64,000 nucleotides of DNA from NCBI RefSeq assembly GCF_031426495.1, contig NZ_JANPLK010000002.1, positions 183,481 to 247,480 of the forward strand, read 5' to 3'. This document shows positions 45,340 through 54,246 of this stretch, in pieces (the stretch's first letter is position 1; each line of letters begins with the position of its first letter). Both the position numbers and the translations under genes were made by a program. The notes under the pieces are model-generated. The model was not told the DNA's origin. It made no database searches and saw only the letters and a program-made list of their open reading frames with translations. Origin of the DNA: Gemmatimonas sp. GTDB lineage: Bacteria; Gemmatimonadota; Gemmatimonadetes; Gemmatimonadales; Gemmatimonadaceae.

Positions 45340-46980
45340 ATGACTTCCCGCCGTGACTTCATGAAGCAGGGAGGCGCCGCGTTCGGTGCTTCGCTGCTGG
45401 CCGGCAGTTCGCTGGCTGCCCTCCCCCGATTGCTCGGTGCCTCGTCGGCGCCTGACGCGCGCACGCTCGAGACGTTCGCGGACATTCCGGGGGTAAAGGA
45501 ATTGATGAACGCCGCGCTGAATGCGGCGAAGATGGCCGGCGCTAGCTACGCCGACGTGCGCTGCAGCCGTCAGCGCCAGAATTTCGTGTTCACGCGCGAA
45601 CAGCAGATTCAGCAGGTGGTCGACACCGATACCGTGGGCATTGGTGTGCGTGCGCTGGTCGATGGCACGTGGGGCTTTGCCGCGACGCGCGTGCTCACCA
45701 ACGACGGGGCGGCCGCGGCGGCGCGTGAAGCGGTGGCGATTGCGAAGGCCTCGCGCATCGCACGGGCGCGTCCCATCGAATGGCTGCCGTCACCGGTGGT
45801 GGCCGATGGTAAGTGGAAGGGCGCCTACGTGCAGGACCCGTTCGACATTCCGGTGGAGCAGAAGGCGGACTTGCTGCTCAAGGCGAACGCCGCCGCGATG
45901 AAGACGAAGAATGTGAAGTACGTGTTCAGCGGCTTCTTCTTCGTGAAGGACGAACGCAACTACGCCAACACCGATGGGTCAGTGACTCAGCAGGACACGG
46001 TGCGGTCGTGGCCCACGATGCAGATCACGGCGGTGTCGTCCGATTTCTCCGACTTCCAGAATCGCGCGAACATGATGCAGCCGATGGCCCGCGGCTGGGA
46101 GTATGTGCTGGCGTCGGACTTGGTGGGCAATGCGCCGAAGTGGGGTGAGGAAGCCGCCGCCAAGCTCACCGCGAAGCCGGTGGACGTGGGGCGCTATGAC
46201 CTCGTGCTCGACCCGGCCAATCTGTGGCTCACGATTCACGAGAGCATCGGTCATCCCACCGAGCTCGATCGCGCGATGGGCTACGAAGCCAACTATGCCG
46301 GCACGAGTTTCGTGGCGCCGCCGGAGAAGATGCTCGGCACGCTCAAGTACGGCCCGAGCATCATGAACATCCAGGGCGATCGCACACAGGAAGGCGGTCT
46401 GTCCACTATCGGCTGGGACGATGACGGCGTGAAGCCCGATGAGTTCCTGATCGTCAAGAACGGCCTGTTCAACGACTATCAGACCACGCGCGAACAAGCC
46501 CCGTGGCTGCGCTGGTGGTACGACAAGAACGGCCGGCCGGTGCGCTCCCATGGGTGCTCGTACGCGCAGGGATGGGACAATGTGCAATTCCAGCGCATGC
46601 CGAATGTGTCGCTGCTGCCAGGTGAGAAGGAGCAGTCGATCAACGACCTCGTGTCGGCCACCGATCGCGGCATTCTCATCCAGGGCGATGGCAGTTTCTC
46701 GATCGATCAGCAGCGCTTCAACGCACAGTTCGGCGGGCAGACGTTCCACGAGATCAAGGGCGGCAAGATCGTGGGTGTGCTGAAGGATGTCGCGTATCAG
46801 ATCCGCACACCGGACTTCTGGAACTCGATGGATATGATCGGCGGCAAGTCGAGCTATGTCCTCGGCGGCAGCTTTTTCGACGGTAAGGGTCAGCCGCCGC
46901 AGGTGAACGCGGTCAGTCATGGCTCACCACCGGCGCGCTTCAAGAACGTCAATGTGATCAACACCGGGAGGAAGGCCTGA
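45340..46980 (+). CDS. TldD-family metallopeptidase with Tat signal
   Basis: 546 residues. The start MTSRRDFMKQGGAAFGASLL is a twin-arginine signal (RRDFMK), so this TldD is probably exported folded. The metal motif LTIHESIGHPTELDRAMGYE has the HExxxH of TldD, and the terminal beta-rich domain is typical. TldD/TldE heterodimers degrade unfolded peptides, as in microcin B17 maturation and CcdA turnover. It is followed by its TldE-like partner with a 1-bp overlap (TGATG). Confidence 0.92.
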   Translation: MTSRRDFMKQGGAAFGASLLAGSSLAALPRLLGASSAPDARTLETFADIPGVKELMNAALNAAKMAGASYADVRCSRQRQNFVFTREQQIQQVVDTDTVGIGVRALVDGTWGFAATRVLTNDGAAAAAREAVAIAKASRIARARPIEWLPSPVVADGKWKGAYVQDPFDIPVEQKADLLLKANAAAMKTKNVKYVFSGFFFVKDERNYANTDGSVTQQDTVRSWPTMQITAVSSDFSDFQNRANMMQPMARGWEYVLASDLVGNAPKWGEEAAAKLTAKPVDVGRYDLVLDPANLWLTIHESIGHPTELDRAMGYEANYAGTSFVAPPEKMLGTLKYGPSIMNIQGDRTQEGGLSTIGWDDDGVKPDEFLIVKNGLFNDYQTTREQAPWLRWWYDKNGRPVRSHGCSYAQGWDNVQFQRMPNVSLLPGEKEQSINDLVSATDRGILIQGDGSFSIDQQRFNAQFGGQTFHEIKGGKIVGVLKDVAYQIRTPDFWNSMDMIGGKSSYVLGGSFFDGKGQPPQVNAVSHGSPPARFKNVNVINTGRKA

Positions 46981-48341
46981 TGCGCGAACGCGGAAGTGCC
47001 AACGACGCGATGCTCACGCGTGAGCAGGCCATGGCCATCGTCGAGAAGGCGGTGAAGATGTCGAAGGCCGATGCGGTGGATGTGCAGGTCAACACGTACA
47101 CGCAGGGCAACATCCGCTTCGCCGACAATCAGGTCTCGACCGCCGGTGCCACCACCGACGCACAGCTGGGCATTCAGAGCGCGTTCGGCCGCAAGCACGC
47201 GGTGGTCACCACCAACGATCTGTCCGACGAAGCCATCAAGCGCGCGGTCGAGCAGAGCGAGCGGCTGGCGCGATTGGCCCCGGACGATCCGGAAGCGATG
47301 CCGCAGCTCGGGTCCCAGCCGTACACCCCAGTGAACTCGTACTTCGAATCCTCGGCGTCGCTCACGGCCGACGATCGCGCGAAGGCCGCCCTCATCGCAC
47401 TCGACATGGCGCGCAAAGCGGGCGATGTGAAAGCGGCCGGCTACCTCGTGAACACGGCCGGCGCGCTCGCGATCGGTAACAGCACCGGCATGTTCGCGTA
47501 TCATCGCAGCACCAACGTGAACTACACGCTCACGGCGCGCACGAGCGACGGCACGGGATCCGGATGGGCCGCTGCCGATCATGCCGACTGGGCGCAAATC
47601 GATGCCCGTCGCGTCGCCGAGACGGCTGTGCAGAAGGCGCGCCTGTCGCAGAAGCCGGTGGCGCTCGAACCTGGTCGCTACACGGTGATTCTTGAGCCGC
47701 AGGCGGTCGGTGATCTCGTGCAGCTGATCGCGAACTACGCCGACGCGCGCAGCGCCGATGAAGGACGCAGTCCGTTCGTGAAGCAGGGCGGCGGCAACAA
47801 GGTGGGCGAAAAGATCGTGGATGACCGCGTCACGATCTTTTCCGATCCCGCTGACCCGCAGCTGCTGGGGCGTCCTTGGGATTTCGAAGGCATGCCCCTC
47901 GGCCGACAGGTGTGGATCGAGAACGGCGTGCTGAAACAGCTCATCTACTCACGCTTCTGGGCAAAGAAGCAGAGCAAGACACCGACCGGTGGCCCGAGCA
48001 CGTTCAAGATGGCCGGCGGTACGCAGTCGGTGGAGGATCTCATCAAGGGCACCACACGAGGCATTCTGGTCACTCGCCTGTGGTATCTGCGCGAAGTCGA
48101 TCCGCGCACGGTGCTCTACACCGGACTCACGCGCGACGGCACGTTCCTGGTGGAGAACGGCAAGATCACGAAGTCGCTGCGCAACTTCCGGTTCAATGAG
48201 TCGCCGTTGTTCCTGTTGAACAACATCGAGGCACTCGGACGGCCGGAGCGTCTGGCCGGCACAGAGCAGGGCGGGGACGTGGTGATGCCGTCGATCAAGG
48301 CGCGGGATTTCAATTTTACGAGTCTGTCCGAGGCGGTCTAA
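46980..48341 (+). CDS. TldE/PmbA-family protein
   Basis: 453 residues. It shares the fold of the preceding protein but lacks the HExxxH metal site, as expected for the non-catalytic partner. Typical segments are ADAVDVQVNTYTQGNIRFAD, GRYTVILEPQAVGDLVQLI and VDDRVTIFSDPADPQLLGRPWD. No signal peptide is seen here, while its TldD partner has a Tat signal, so the pair may be exported together on one signal. The start overlaps the TldD stop. Confidence 0.92.
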   Translation: MRERGSANDAMLTREQAMAIVEKAVKMSKADAVDVQVNTYTQGNIRFADNQVSTAGATTDAQLGIQSAFGRKHAVVTTNDLSDEAIKRAVEQSERLARLAPDDPEAMPQLGSQPYTPVNSYFESSASLTADDRAKAALIALDMARKAGDVKAAGYLVNTAGALAIGNSTGMFAYHRSTNVNYTLTARTSDGTGSGWAAADHADWAQIDARRVAETAVQKARLSQKPVALEPGRYTVILEPQAVGDLVQLIANYADARSADEGRSPFVKQGGGNKVGEKIVDDRVTIFSDPADPQLLGRPWDFEGMPLGRQVWIENGVLKQLIYSRFWAKKQSKTPTGGPSTFKMAGGTQSVEDLIKGTTRGILVTRLWYLREVDPRTVLYTGLTRDGTFLVENGKITKSLRNFRFNESPLFLLNNIEALGRPERLAGTEQGGDVVMPSIKARDFNFTSLSEAV

Positions 48342-48345
48342 TTGC

Positions 48346-48435
48346 AACTGCGAAGTAGGGGGTAGGGAGTAGGGGGTAGGGGGTAGTGAGTCACACTCTC
48401 CCTACCCCGTACTCCGCACCCCTTACTTCGCTGTT
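48346..48435. repeat. Palindromic 7-bp-unit repeat (GTACGGA family), copy 3
   Basis: Five GTAGGGG/GTAGGGA units, a short GTCACAC centre, then CTACCCC, GTACTCC, GCACCCC and TTACTTC units. The ends AACTGCGAAGTA and TACTTCGCTGTT are inverted copies. It fills the gap between convergent genes, and its right arm supplies the last codons and stop of the dipeptidase gene. Confidence 0.85.
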
Positions 48436-49733
48436 GCGGCCTTTTCCACGCGTTCCATGACTCTGAGCAAATTCCCGCCCCAAATTTTTGCGATCTCGTC
48501 CTTTGAGTAACCGCGGCGCACGAGTTCCGTCGTGACGTTCAGCGATTCCGACGCGTTGCGCCAGCCGTCCACGCCGCCACCGCCGTCGAAGTCGGAGCTG
48601 ATGCCCACGTGGTCGATGCCGATCAGCTTCACCACGTAATCAATGTGGTTCACGAAGTCCTTCACGGTGGCCGGCGGATCCGACGGATAGCGGCGCGCCG
48701 TGATGTCTTCCTGCTTCGCGAGGTACGCGTTGCGCTTCTCATCGGCGAGTGCCTGGATCTGCGACTGCTGTTCGCGACGATCGGTCGCGGTGATGCCGAA
48801 CTCCGCGCGCAGATCGGTCATCGCGGCGGCGCGGGCCTGTTCACGCGGGACGTCCCGCGTCGGATCGCACTTCACATAGCTGTTGAACGCCACGAGCTGG
48901 ATCACGCCGCCGTTCTTCTTGAGCGCCGTGAGCTGCTCATTGTCCATGTTGCGGCTGTGATTGCAGATCGCGCGAACGCCCGAATGCGACGCGATGATCG
49001 GCGCCGTCGAGAGTGCGATCGTTTGCAGCATCGACTGCTTCGACGGATGGGAGACGTCGATCATCATGCCGAGTCGATTCATTTCGGTGATCACTTGCCG
49101 GCCGAGGGGGCTGAGGCCGTTGTGCAGCCACACGCCGTCGCGCTCACCGGTGTTCGAATCGGAAAGCTGGCTATGACCATTGTGCGCGAGCGACAGGTAC
49201 CGGCCGCCGCGATCGAAGAACTTCTGCACGTTCGTGATGTCGGCGCCGATCGGAAAACCGTTCTCGACACCGATGAAGATGACGCGCTTGCCGGCGGCGT
49301 GGATGCGTCTGGCATCGGCCGCGGTGTACGCGATCTCGGATCGTGAAGGCGCCAGCTGTTCGGTGAGTCGGTGAATCGCGTCGAACTTCTCGAGCGCCTG
49401 CGCATTGGCGCTGGCGAATGCGGCGTCGTCGAGCTTGGGCGATTGTCCCACGTACACCACCAGGAAGGCGCCCACCAAGCCGCCTTCTTCCATCTTGGCG
49501 AGATCGACCTGCGTGCGCGGCAACTTCTGCGTGTAGTTCGGCCCGGTCGCGGAGAAGTTGGTGGGCGCGATATCGACATGCGTGTCGATCGACAGCACGG
49601 ACGCATGGACGGCCTTCGCACTGGCCATCACGGCGGCTTCATCGGTAACCGGCTTGCGGTTCTGCGCGCTGAGTAGGGCCGGCGTGGCGACGGATGCAAG
49701 CACCGCGCACCGCAGGAGGTTCGACATCGTCAT
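48423..49733 (-). CDS. Membrane dipeptidase (peptidase M19 family), secreted
   Basis: 436 residues with a signal peptide (LLRCAVLASVATPALLSAQ). The M19 zinc ligands are visible: HxD in SIDTHVDIAPTN, the bridging Glu in FIGVENGFPIG, and His in IDVSHPSKQSM and IIASHSGVRAICNHSRNM. DHVGISSDFDGGGGVDGW near the C-terminus is also typical. These enzymes hydrolyse dipeptides, including D-amino-acid dipeptides. The C-terminal AATAK and stop are encoded by the palindromic repeat. Confidence 0.93.
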   Translation of the reverse strand: MTMSNLLRCAVLASVATPALLSAQNRKPVTDEAAVMASAKAVHASVLSIDTHVDIAPTNFSATGPNYTQKLPRTQVDLAKMEEGGLVGAFLVVYVGQSPKLDDAAFASANAQALEKFDAIHRLTEQLAPSRSEIAYTAADARRIHAAGKRVIFIGVENGFPIGADITNVQKFFDRGGRYLSLAHNGHSQLSDSNTGERDGVWLHNGLSPLGRQVITEMNRLGMMIDVSHPSKQSMLQTIALSTAPIIASHSGVRAICNHSRNMDNEQLTALKKNGGVIQLVAFNSYVKCDPTRDVPREQARAAAMTDLRAEFGITATDRREQQSQIQALADEKRNAYLAKQEDITARRYPSDPPATVKDFVNHIDYVVKLIGIDHVGISSDFDGGGGVDGWRNASESLNVTTELVRRGYSKDEIAKIWGGNLLRVMERVEKAATAK

Positions 49734-49868
49734 AGGGCGGAGTATCTGAGGGGACAGCGGGGTACAAGGCGGACCGTAGCTACAGGAGATTACGCCCCAC
49801 CGCGCTCACCCGCTGGCACGGCATAAGGCGTGCACTCTTTCCAGGTTTCCCCCTGACAGCGAGAGGAT

Positions 49869-50234
49869 ATGCTCATTCAGCTGAATACGGACAATCACGT
49901 GGACGGCCGGGACGAGGCGATGCGTGAGGTCGAGACCGAGCTCAAGCGATCGCTTAGTCGCTTTTCGAGCCAGGTTACCCGCATCGAAGTCCACTTTCGT
50001 GATGCGAACGCCGATAAGTCCGGTGCATCCGATAAGGAGTGCACGCTCGAAGCGCGCGTTTCCGGGCAGGATCCGACGGCCGTGACGCACGCGGCCGCCA
50101 CGCTCTCGGCGGCGTTTCATGGCGCGCGCGATAAGCTCGTGCGTGTGCTGGACAAGCGCTTGGCGAAGCTGCGTCCGCCCAAGGGCATCGATCCATTCGA
50201 TCGACCCACCGTCGACCAAGGGATGCCGCTATGA
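49869..50234 (+). CDS. HPF/RaiA-like ribosome hibernation protein
   Basis: 121 residues. The beta-alpha-beta-beta-beta-alpha pattern of the short HPF/RaiA family is readable: IQLNTDNHVDGRDEAMREVE, a helix with RFSSQVTRIEVHFRDANADK, then CTLEARVSGQDPTAVTHAAA and a basic last helix (ARDKLVRVLDKRLAKLRPP). Family members bind the decoding centre of resting ribosomes. There is no C-terminal dimerisation domain, so it is the short type. Its stop overlaps the start of the baeRF3 gene by 4 bp. Confidence 0.85.
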   Translation: MLIQLNTDNHVDGRDEAMREVETELKRSLSRFSSQVTRIEVHFRDANADKSGASDKECTLEARVSGQDPTAVTHAAATLSAAFHGARDKLVRVLDKRLAKLRPPKGIDPFDRPTVDQGMPL

Positions 50235-51394
50235 CGCTGACCACGCCAACGGTCGAACACTTCCCGGAGCTGCTGGTCGATCGAACGGGTCCCTGCGTGT
50301 CGATCTACCTCCCCACCGGTCGACGTTTCCCCGGGTCGCAACAAGACGTGGTGCGCTTTCGTAATTTGCTGCGTCAGGCGGAGTCGTCGTTGACTGAAGT
50401 GCTTGGCGCCGCCGAACTGGAGGCGTTCACCGCCCCTTTGCATGCGCTGGCCGACAGCGATCGATTCTGGTCCCATTCGCTCGATGGGCTGGCCGTGTTT
50501 CTGCACGCCGACTTCTACAAGGTGTACAAGCTCCAGCGCGCAGTTCCCGAGCGCGCTATTGTCGCCGATTCGTTTCACATCAAACCGTTGTTACGCGTGC
50601 TGCAGTCGGCCGACCGGTTTCAGCTGTTGGCGATCACGCGGGATCACGTGCGACTCTTTCACGGCAATCGTGATTCCGTTGACGAGATCGTGCTGCACGC
50701 ATCGGTGCCGCGCACGCTCACCGAAGCACTTGGCGAGGAAGTCACGGAAGCGCACACCGCGTTCAACTCCGTCGGGCAGCTCGGCCACGGCGGGGCGCAG
50801 ATCGCAATGCACGCCGGATCGGGCTCGCGCAAAGATGAGATCGACAAGGATACTGAGCGATTCTTCCGCGTCGTCGACCGCGCGATTCACGAGCATCACG
50901 CGAAGCATTCCGGCTTGCCGATGGTGCTCGCGGCGCTCCCGGAGCATCACGCGCTGTACCGGGAGGTGAGTCACATCGCGTTGCTGTTGCCTGACGCGAT
51001 CGCCGGCAATCCCGATGCGTTCTCGCCCGATGAGCTCCGCCAGAAGGCCTGGGAGATCGTCGAGCCAAGATACACGGCCCGACTCCAGGGTTTCATGGAC
51101 GAATACGGTGCTGGCCTTCCGCGTGGCCTTGCATCGGACGGTCTTTCCGATGTCGCCATGGCGGCGCTCGGTGGACGCGTGCGCACGTTGCTGGTCGACG
51201 ATGATCGTGTCGTGCCGGGCCGCGTGGATCGCGCGACGGCGCACGTCTCACACGGCGAGTTGGACGATCCGCACGTCGACGATATTCTCGATGATCTTGC
51301 CGAGATCGTGCTGCGCATGGGCGGCGAGGTGGTGATGGTGCCGCGCGACCGCATGCCGTCGATCACCGGCATCGCGGCGATCTATCGGTTTTAG
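50231..51394 (+). CDS. baeRF family 3 protein (archaeo-eukaryotic RF1-like)
   Basis: 387 residues. The sequence follows the bacterial archaeo-eukaryotic release factor family 3 pattern: GPCVSIYLPTGRRFPGSQQD, then FWSHSLDGLAVFLHADFYKV, FHIKPLLRVLQSADRFQLLA and IGNPDAFSPDELRQKAWEIV-like segments. No GGQ peptide-release motif is visible. Related aRF1-like bacterial proteins include ribosome hibernation factors. Coupling to an HPF-like gene by a 4-bp overlap supports a role on idle or stalled ribosomes. Confidence 0.85.
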   Translation: MTLTTPTVEHFPELLVDRTGPCVSIYLPTGRRFPGSQQDVVRFRNLLRQAESSLTEVLGAAELEAFTAPLHALADSDRFWSHSLDGLAVFLHADFYKVYKLQRAVPERAIVADSFHIKPLLRVLQSADRFQLLAITRDHVRLFHGNRDSVDEIVLHASVPRTLTEALGEEVTEAHTAFNSVGQLGHGGAQIAMHAGSGSRKDEIDKDTERFFRVVDRAIHEHHAKHSGLPMVLAALPEHHALYREVSHIALLLPDAIAGNPDAFSPDELRQKAWEIVEPRYTARLQGFMDEYGAGLPRGLASDGLSDVAMAALGGRVRTLLVDDDRVVPGRVDRATAHVSHGELDDPHVDDILDDLAEIVLRMGGEVVMVPRDRMPSITGIAAIYRF

Positions 51395-51556
51395 TACAAC
51401 GAACAACTCGACCACAACAAACAACTAGACCACGGATCTTCACCGAAACCGCCACGGATAAGCAAGCAGTTCTCTGCTTATCCGCGTTCGATCGGTGAAA
51501 ATCCGTGGTCTAGCTATTTTGTAGTTGTTGCTGTTGGCTGTCGTTAGTTGTTGCCC
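51395..51556. repeat. Large intergenic palindrome (ACCACGGAT type) with GTTGTTG flanks
   Basis: Nested arms pair CTAGACCACGGAT with ATCCGTGGTCTAG, TTCACCGA with TCGGTGAA, and CGGATAAGCA with TGCTTATCCG around a 10-nt loop. The outer flanks are ACAACAAACAAC and GTTGTTGCTGTTGG. It fills the gap between the convergent baeRF3 and OmpA genes, and its right flank encodes the OmpA gene's terminal GNN and stop. Confidence 0.88.
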
Positions 51557-52218
51557 TTCTTCAGCTCCGCCTTGTACGCGTCGCTCGCATAGATCGCGAC
51601 TTCCACGCGACGGTTCTTCTGATCGTCAGCGTTGGCGATCGGCTCCAACTCGCCACGTCCCGACGTGCGGAGGCGGTCGCGCGAGATGCCCTGTGACACG
51701 AGATAGTCGGCGGTCGCGCGGGCGCGACGTTCGGAGAGCGACTGATTGTAGTTGTCGTCGCCCACTGCATCGGTGTGTCCGACAATGAGCAGGTCGGACT
51801 TCGGATACTCGGTCAGGCTCTGCGCGAGGCTGCGCAGGTTGGTGGCCGCTTCACCGCGGATCTTATCGCTGTCGAAGTCGAAGAGCAGTCCGCTCGCGAA
51901 GGTGACCTGAATGCCTTCGCCAACGCGCTCCACCGTGGCGCCGGCGACCTGCTGCTCGATCTTCTTGGCCTGCTGGTCCATCTGGTGACCGATCACGGCG
52001 CCGATGGCGCCGCCCACTGCCGCGCCGAGAATGGCGCCCTTGGCCGTGGATCCGTTGTTGCGGCCGATCACGCCGCCGGCCACGCCACCGGCGGTGGCAC
52101 CGATCACGGCACCCGTTTCCTTCTGGCTCAAGCTGGCGCAACCGCTTACGGTCGAGCTCGCCATCACCGCAAGCAACAGCAGGCGCGTGTTCACGCGGCC
52201 GGTTCGTTGGGTCGTCAT
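51544..52218 (-). CDS. OmpA-family lipoprotein with glycine zipper
   Basis: 224 residues. A signal peptide and lipobox (SSTVSGC) precede a glycine-zipper region (AVIGATAGGVAGGVIG and AILGAAVGGAIGAVIG). The OmpA-like peptidoglycan-binding domain follows, with FDFDSDKIRGEAATNLRSLA, VGHTDAVGDDNYNQSLSERR and the final NRRVEVAIYA. This is the YiaD-type arrangement, tethering the outer membrane to peptidoglycan. It follows the ABC permease gene by 43 bp on the same strand but may have its own promoter. Confidence 0.93.
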   Translation of the reverse strand: MTTQRTGRVNTRLLLLAVMASSTVSGCASLSQKETGAVIGATAGGVAGGVIGRNNGSTAKGAILGAAVGGAIGAVIGHQMDQQAKKIEQQVAGATVERVGEGIQVTFASGLLFDFDSDKIRGEAATNLRSLAQSLTEYPKSDLLIVGHTDAVGDDNYNQSLSERRARATADYLVSQGISRDRLRTSGRGELEPIANADDQKNRRVEVAIYASDAYKAELKKGNN

Positions 52219-52261
52219 GCGTATCCCTCGTCAAGTGTGTACCCGTACGGAATGGCACACT

Positions 52262-53185
52262 TCATACCACGAAGCGGCGCCCCCGTTTGGCGGTGACGGC
52301 CAGTACCACCAAGGTGAGCAGATACGGGACCGCGAGAAACAGCTGGTACGGGATACCCGTCCATCCCATTGCCTGAAAAAGCGTCTGCAGTGAGGTGGCG
52401 AGGCCGAAGAGCAGGGCTGCCGCCGCCACGCCTAGCGGGCGCCACCGTCCCAACACCACGATGGCAATGGCGATAAAGCCGCGTCCGGCGGACATCCCCT
52501 CCACGAACGTTCCCGCTTGAGCCAGCACGAGCGTAGCCCCGGCCAGACCCGCCATCGCTCCGGCAAAGAGAACGGCGAATAGTTGAGTTCGCCGAGTCGA
52601 GATGCCCGCCGAAACAGCAGCCTCGGGGTATTCGCCGACTGCCCGCAGCGCCAGCCCTGCATGGGTTCGCTGCATCCACCACGCCAATAGCGGTGCAATC
52701 AGGTACAGCGCATACGTCGCCAGCGGCTGCGCGAAGAAGGCACGACCGATCAGTGGCAACGCGGACAAGCCCGGCAGCGCGTGCGTGGCGGCGGTCGGCG
52801 TGGTCAAGGCCACACCGCCCGACCCGTACACCGTGCGATACACCGTGCCGGTCAGCCCGAGCGCAAAGAGCGTGATCGCCGTCCCCGTAATGATTTGGTC
52901 GGCACGCAGCCCCACGGCGAACAGGGCGAAGAGGGCCGCGACCAGCAGCCCGGCCATCGCCCCCGCTGCGAATCCCCCACCCACACCGATCGACCCCGCC
53001 GCGATCGTCGCGCTGAGCGCGCCCGCGATGATCGAGCCCTCGAGTCCGATGTTGATCACGCCGGCCCGCTCGCTCACGCTCTCGCCCAAGGCGGCATACG
53101 CCAATGGCGTGGCGGTGCGCACGGTCGCTTCCAGCAGGCCCGCGCCCACGGCCAAGGCGCCCACACCGACGGTCACGTCTTGCAT
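52262..53185 (-). CDS. Nucleoside-type ABC transporter permease (second)
   Basis: 307 residues with about nine membrane helices, starting LEATVRTATPLAYAALGESV and including the family-typical SERAGVINIGLEGSIIAGAL. This belongs to the BPD_transp_2 permeases that work with BMP-type binding proteins, such as guanosine importers. It is the last transporter gene of the operon and starts within the stop codon of the first permease gene. Confidence 0.92.
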   Translation of the reverse strand: MQDVTVGVGALAVGAGLLEATVRTATPLAYAALGESVSERAGVINIGLEGSIIAGALSATIAAGSIGVGGGFAAGAMAGLLVAALFALFAVGLRADQIITGTAITLFALGLTGTVYRTVYGSGGVALTTPTAATHALPGLSALPLIGRAFFAQPLATYALYLIAPLLAWWMQRTHAGLALRAVGEYPEAAVSAGISTRRTQLFAVLFAGAMAGLAGATLVLAQAGTFVEGMSAGRGFIAIAIVVLGRWRPLGVAAAALLFGLATSLQTLFQAMGWTGIPYQLFLAVPYLLTLVVLAVTAKRGRRFVV

Positions 53186-54246
53186 CAGGTGCCCGTCTCG
53201 TCGATGCCCGTCCTATCGGCGCGCGCTGGCCGCCAGCGATCGGCCGCCAACACCAACAGAATCAGCAGCGCTTCCACCACCGACACGACCACACTCGGCA
53301 CGCCAGCATCGCGCTGCATCGCATTCGCACCGGCTTCGAGTGCGCCGAACAGCAGCGCGGTGGCTAACACCCCCAGCGGATGCAGACGCGCCAGCAGCGC
53401 CACGGCGATGGCGGTGTAGCCGTAGCCCGGCGAGAAGTTCTCATACAGCGCGTACGTGATGCCCGTGTATTCCACCGAGCCCGCCAACCCCGCCAGCACA
53501 CCGCTCAGCAAAAACGCTCCGAAGATCGTGCGCGGCACATCGATACCCCCCGCGCTCGCCGCGGCCGTCGGGGTGGCACCCACCGCCCGCAACCGGAATC
53601 CGCTGGCCGTGCTGCGTAGCCACCACCACACCGCGATGGCCACCAACACCACGAGCAGAACACCGGCATGCAGACGCGTGCCCTCGAGCAACACCGGCAT
53701 TTGCAATGCGGGAGCGAGGGTCACCGACTGCGGATTCACCCGCGTGGGTTCCTGCAATGGCCCACGCACCAGCCATCCCGTGAGATACTGCGCCACGAAG
53801 TTCAGCATGATGGTGCTGATCACTTCCAGCACGCCGAATCGCAGTCGCAACGCACCGGCGATCGCGGCCCACGCGCCGCCGGCGATCGCCCCGGCTACCA
53901 ACATCACGGGAATGCCGACAACCCACGACACACCACCGAGTGCGCCGCTGATCGCCGTGGCCGCCGCCGCACCCACGAGCAGCTGACCCTCCGCACCGAT
54001 GTTCAAAATGCCCGCGCGAAAGGCTACCGAGACCGCGAGTCCGGCCAGTGCCAACGGCACCATACGCACGATCGTCGCCGACGTGATCGCGTAATACGAT
54101 CCGAACGCGCCGCGCACCATCGCCGACAACGCTGGCACGACGTCATGTCCGGTGATGATCAGCAACACTGCCAGCATGGCGATTGCGAGACCGAGCAGCA
54201 CTACCACGCGCGCCGTCGTGGCCGCGAACGCGCGCCACGCCGTCAT
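53185..54246 (-). CDS. Nucleoside-type ABC transporter permease (first)
   Basis: 353 residues with eight to ten membrane helices. AFRAGILNIGAEGQLLVGAA is the shared loop of BMP-system permeases, and the distal NFSPGYGYTAIAVALLARLHP is also conserved. Together with the second permease it should form the heteromeric channel. The start codon overlaps the stop of the ATPase gene (ATGA). Confidence 0.92.
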   Translation of the reverse strand: MTAWRAFAATTARVVVLLGLAIAMLAVLLIITGHDVVPALSAMVRGAFGSYYAITSATIVRMVPLALAGLAVSVAFRAGILNIGAEGQLLVGAAAATAISGALGGVSWVVGIPVMLVAGAIAGGAWAAIAGALRLRFGVLEVISTIMLNFVAQYLTGWLVRGPLQEPTRVNPQSVTLAPALQMPVLLEGTRLHAGVLLVVLVAIAVWWWLRSTASGFRLRAVGATPTAAASAGGIDVPRTIFGAFLLSGVLAGLAGSVEYTGITYALYENFSPGYGYTAIAVALLARLHPLGVLATALLFGALEAGANAMQRDAGVPSVVVSVVEALLILLVLAADRWRPARADRTGIDETGT

